The notes beneath the pieces are model-generated. The model saw only the letters and a list, made by a program, of their open reading frames with translations, was not told where the DNA came from and did no database searches. From Elymus sibiricus (lineage: Eukaryota; Streptophyta; Magnoliopsida; Poales; Poaceae), in assembly GCA_039707655.1 (NCBI GenBank), contig CM077665.1:76385954-76449953 (forward strand): a stretch of DNA of 64,000 bases, given 5' to 3'. The position numbers were made by a program, and so were the translations under genes. Shown piece by piece: positions 62,405 to 64,000 of the stretch. The first letter of the stretch is position 1. Each line of letters starts with the position of its first letter.

Positions 62405-63150
62405 TTTTTTATATGTTCCTAGAGAAATAGAGTTGAAAGATGATGGTAGAAATAATGCGGACTGTGTCCGTGATCTGAGGATTGTCCTCATTGCTGCACA
62501 GAAGGCTTATGTCCTTAATGCACCGCTCGGTGCGCCACCCCCTCAAGCGTCGTCTGTAGATGTTGTGAACATGTAACAGGCACGTTCTGATGACTACTTG
62601 ATAGTTCAGTGCGTCATGCATTACGGCTTAGAATTGAGGCTCCAAAACGTTTTGAACGTCACGGAACATATGAGATGTTCTAAGAGCTGAAATTGGGATC
62701 TCAGGCTCGTGCCCGTGTTGAGAGGTATGAGACCTCCAACAAGATTCTTTGCCTGCAAGATGAAGGAGAATAGCTCAATCGGTGAGCATGTGCTCAGATT
62801 GTCTGGGTACTACAATCGCTTGAATCGAGTGGGAGTTGATCTTCCAGATAAGATAGTGATTGATATAGTTCTCCAAGTCACTGTCACTAAGCTACTAGAG
62901 CTTCGTGATGAACTATAAAATGCCAGGGATGGAAATAATGATCCCTGAGCTATTCGCGATGTTTGACACCGCGAAAGTAGAAATGAAGAAGGACCATCAA
63001 GTGTTGATGGTTAGTAAAACCACTAGTTTCGAGAAGGGCAAGGAGGGATACTTCATGGATGGCAAGCCAGTTGCTGCTCCAGTGAAGAAACCCAAGGTTG
63101 AACCCAAACCCGAGACTAAGTGCTTCTATTATGAGGAGAACGGTCGTTGA
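62405..63150 (+). pseudogene. Copia gag remnant (plus-strand copy)
   Basis: Carries the same broken gag as the minus-strand element: an N-terminal part with stops near 62574, GMRPPTRFFACKMKEN...LRLSGYYNRLNRVGVDLPD ending at LRDEL and TAA (62916-62918), then KVEMKKDHQVLMVSKTTSFE and a degraded zinc knuckle (CFYYEENGR followed by TGA). Confidence 0.75.
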
Positions 63151-64000
63151 AGTGGAACAACCCTAGATAGTTGGTAGATAAGAAGGTTGGCAACGTCGAC
63201 AGAAGTATATTTGATATACGTGTTATTGATGTGTACCTTCCTAGTACTCCTAGTAGCACCTGGGTATTGGATACCGGTTCGGTTGCTAAATGTTAGTAAC
63301 TCGAAATAAAAGCTACGGAATAAACGGAGGCTAGCTAAGGGTGAGGTGACGATGAGTGTTGGAAGTGTTTCCAAGGTTGATGTGATCACCATCGCACGCT
63401 CTCTCTACCTTCGGGATTAGTGATGAACCTAAATAAATGTTATTTGGTGTTTGCATTGAGCATGAACATGATTAGATCATGTTTATTGCAATACGGTTAT
63501 TCATTCAAGTTAGAGAATAATGGTTATTCTGTTTACATGAATAATACCTTCAATGGTCATGCACCCAATGAGAATGGTTTATTGAATCTTGATCGTAGTG
63601 ATACACATGTTCATAATATTGATGCCAAAAGATACAAAGTTAATAATGATAGTACCACATACTTGTGGCACTGCCGCTAAATGTCATATTGGTGTAAAAC
63701 GCATGAAGAAACTCCATGCTGATGGATCTTTGGACTCATTCGATTTCGAATCGGTTGAGACATGCGGACCATGCCTCATGGGCAAGATGACTAAGACCCC
63801 GTTTTCCGGTATGATGGAGCGGGCAAGTGACTTATTGGAAATGATACATGTTGATGTATTCGGTCCAATGAGTGTTGTAGCGTGCGGTGGATATCATTAT
63901 TTTCCTACCTTCACTGATGATTTGAGTAGATATGGGGATATTTACTTAATGAAACACAAGTCTAAAACATTTGAAAAGTTCAAACAAATTCAGAGTGAAG
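63151..64000 (+). pseudogene. Copia protease and integrase start, running off the window
   Basis: WVLDTGS near 63265 marks the protease. 63420-63680 gives LNKCYLVFALSMN-type GAG-pre-integrase sequence up to TTYLWHCR and TAA. After a frame shift it continues as KCHIGVKRMKKLHADG, CGPCLMGKMTKTPFSG, FGPMSVVACGG and FTDDLSRYG to the window end. The shift at WHCR is identical to the minus-strand copy. Confidence 0.75.

Overview
This is plant nuclear DNA from a large grass genome, most likely a Triticeae species (wheat, barley, Aegilops or rye). That rests on recognising, from memory and without a database search, several repeat families typical of that tribe: Copia LTRs opening TGTTGGAAATATGCCC (Angela/WIS type), Gypsy LTRs opening TGATACGTCTCC, and small TTA-flanked Harbinger-like elements. 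Over 90% of the window is transposable element, much of it nested. Only one ordinary host gene is visible: a two-exon Euonymus-type lectin gene (EULS3-like) on the minus strand at 19613-20295.

Layout. 1-4578: L1-type LINE with an intact 1369-codon ORF2 and an A-rich tail. 5509-7956: PIF/Harbinger-like DNA element holding a decayed gene with a NAM-associated C-terminal domain. 7957-8870: repeat element rich in GTGCCTCTC hairpins. 8973-17792: full-length, coding-dead minus-strand Copia element. 17793-19294: degenerate AT-rich repeats. 19613-20295: the lectin gene. 20854-29382: an 8.5-kb Mutator-like (MULE) insertion bounded by a perfect 9-bp target duplication and containing two head-to-tail copies of one element; the first has a near-complete transposase, the second is a deletion derivative. 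29470-30450: second copy of the GTGCCTCTC hairpin element. 31633-34196: several Harbinger-like MITE-sized elements.

34197-55172 is a three-level nest. A Harbinger-like element was hit by a Gypsy element (Gypsy-1). The Gypsy-1 LTR was hit by a 19.6-kb Tat-like Gypsy (Gypsy-2; 560-bp LTRs; TSD CGTGC; gag, protease, RT, two RNase H regions, integrase; six 161-bp tandem repeats; an antisense gene). Gypsy-2 was hit inside its antisense gene by a gag-protease-only retrotransposon (43866-50823; TSD AAGGT; 1547-bp LTRs). LTR divergence judged by eye agrees with the order: the inner pair differ less than the outer pair.

56091-58750: third Gypsy-type fragment. 58751-64000: plus-strand Copia of the same defective family as the minus-strand one, in an unusual internal-LTR-internal arrangement, running off the window.

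Best candidates for a second look: the dimeric MULE with palindrome arrays and an antisense plant-mobile-domain relic; the gag-protease element whose LTR is built of degenerate repeated units; the Tat-like element with satellite-like repeats and a split antisense gene; and the two Copia copies that share the same disabling mutations. All coordinates were read by eye.
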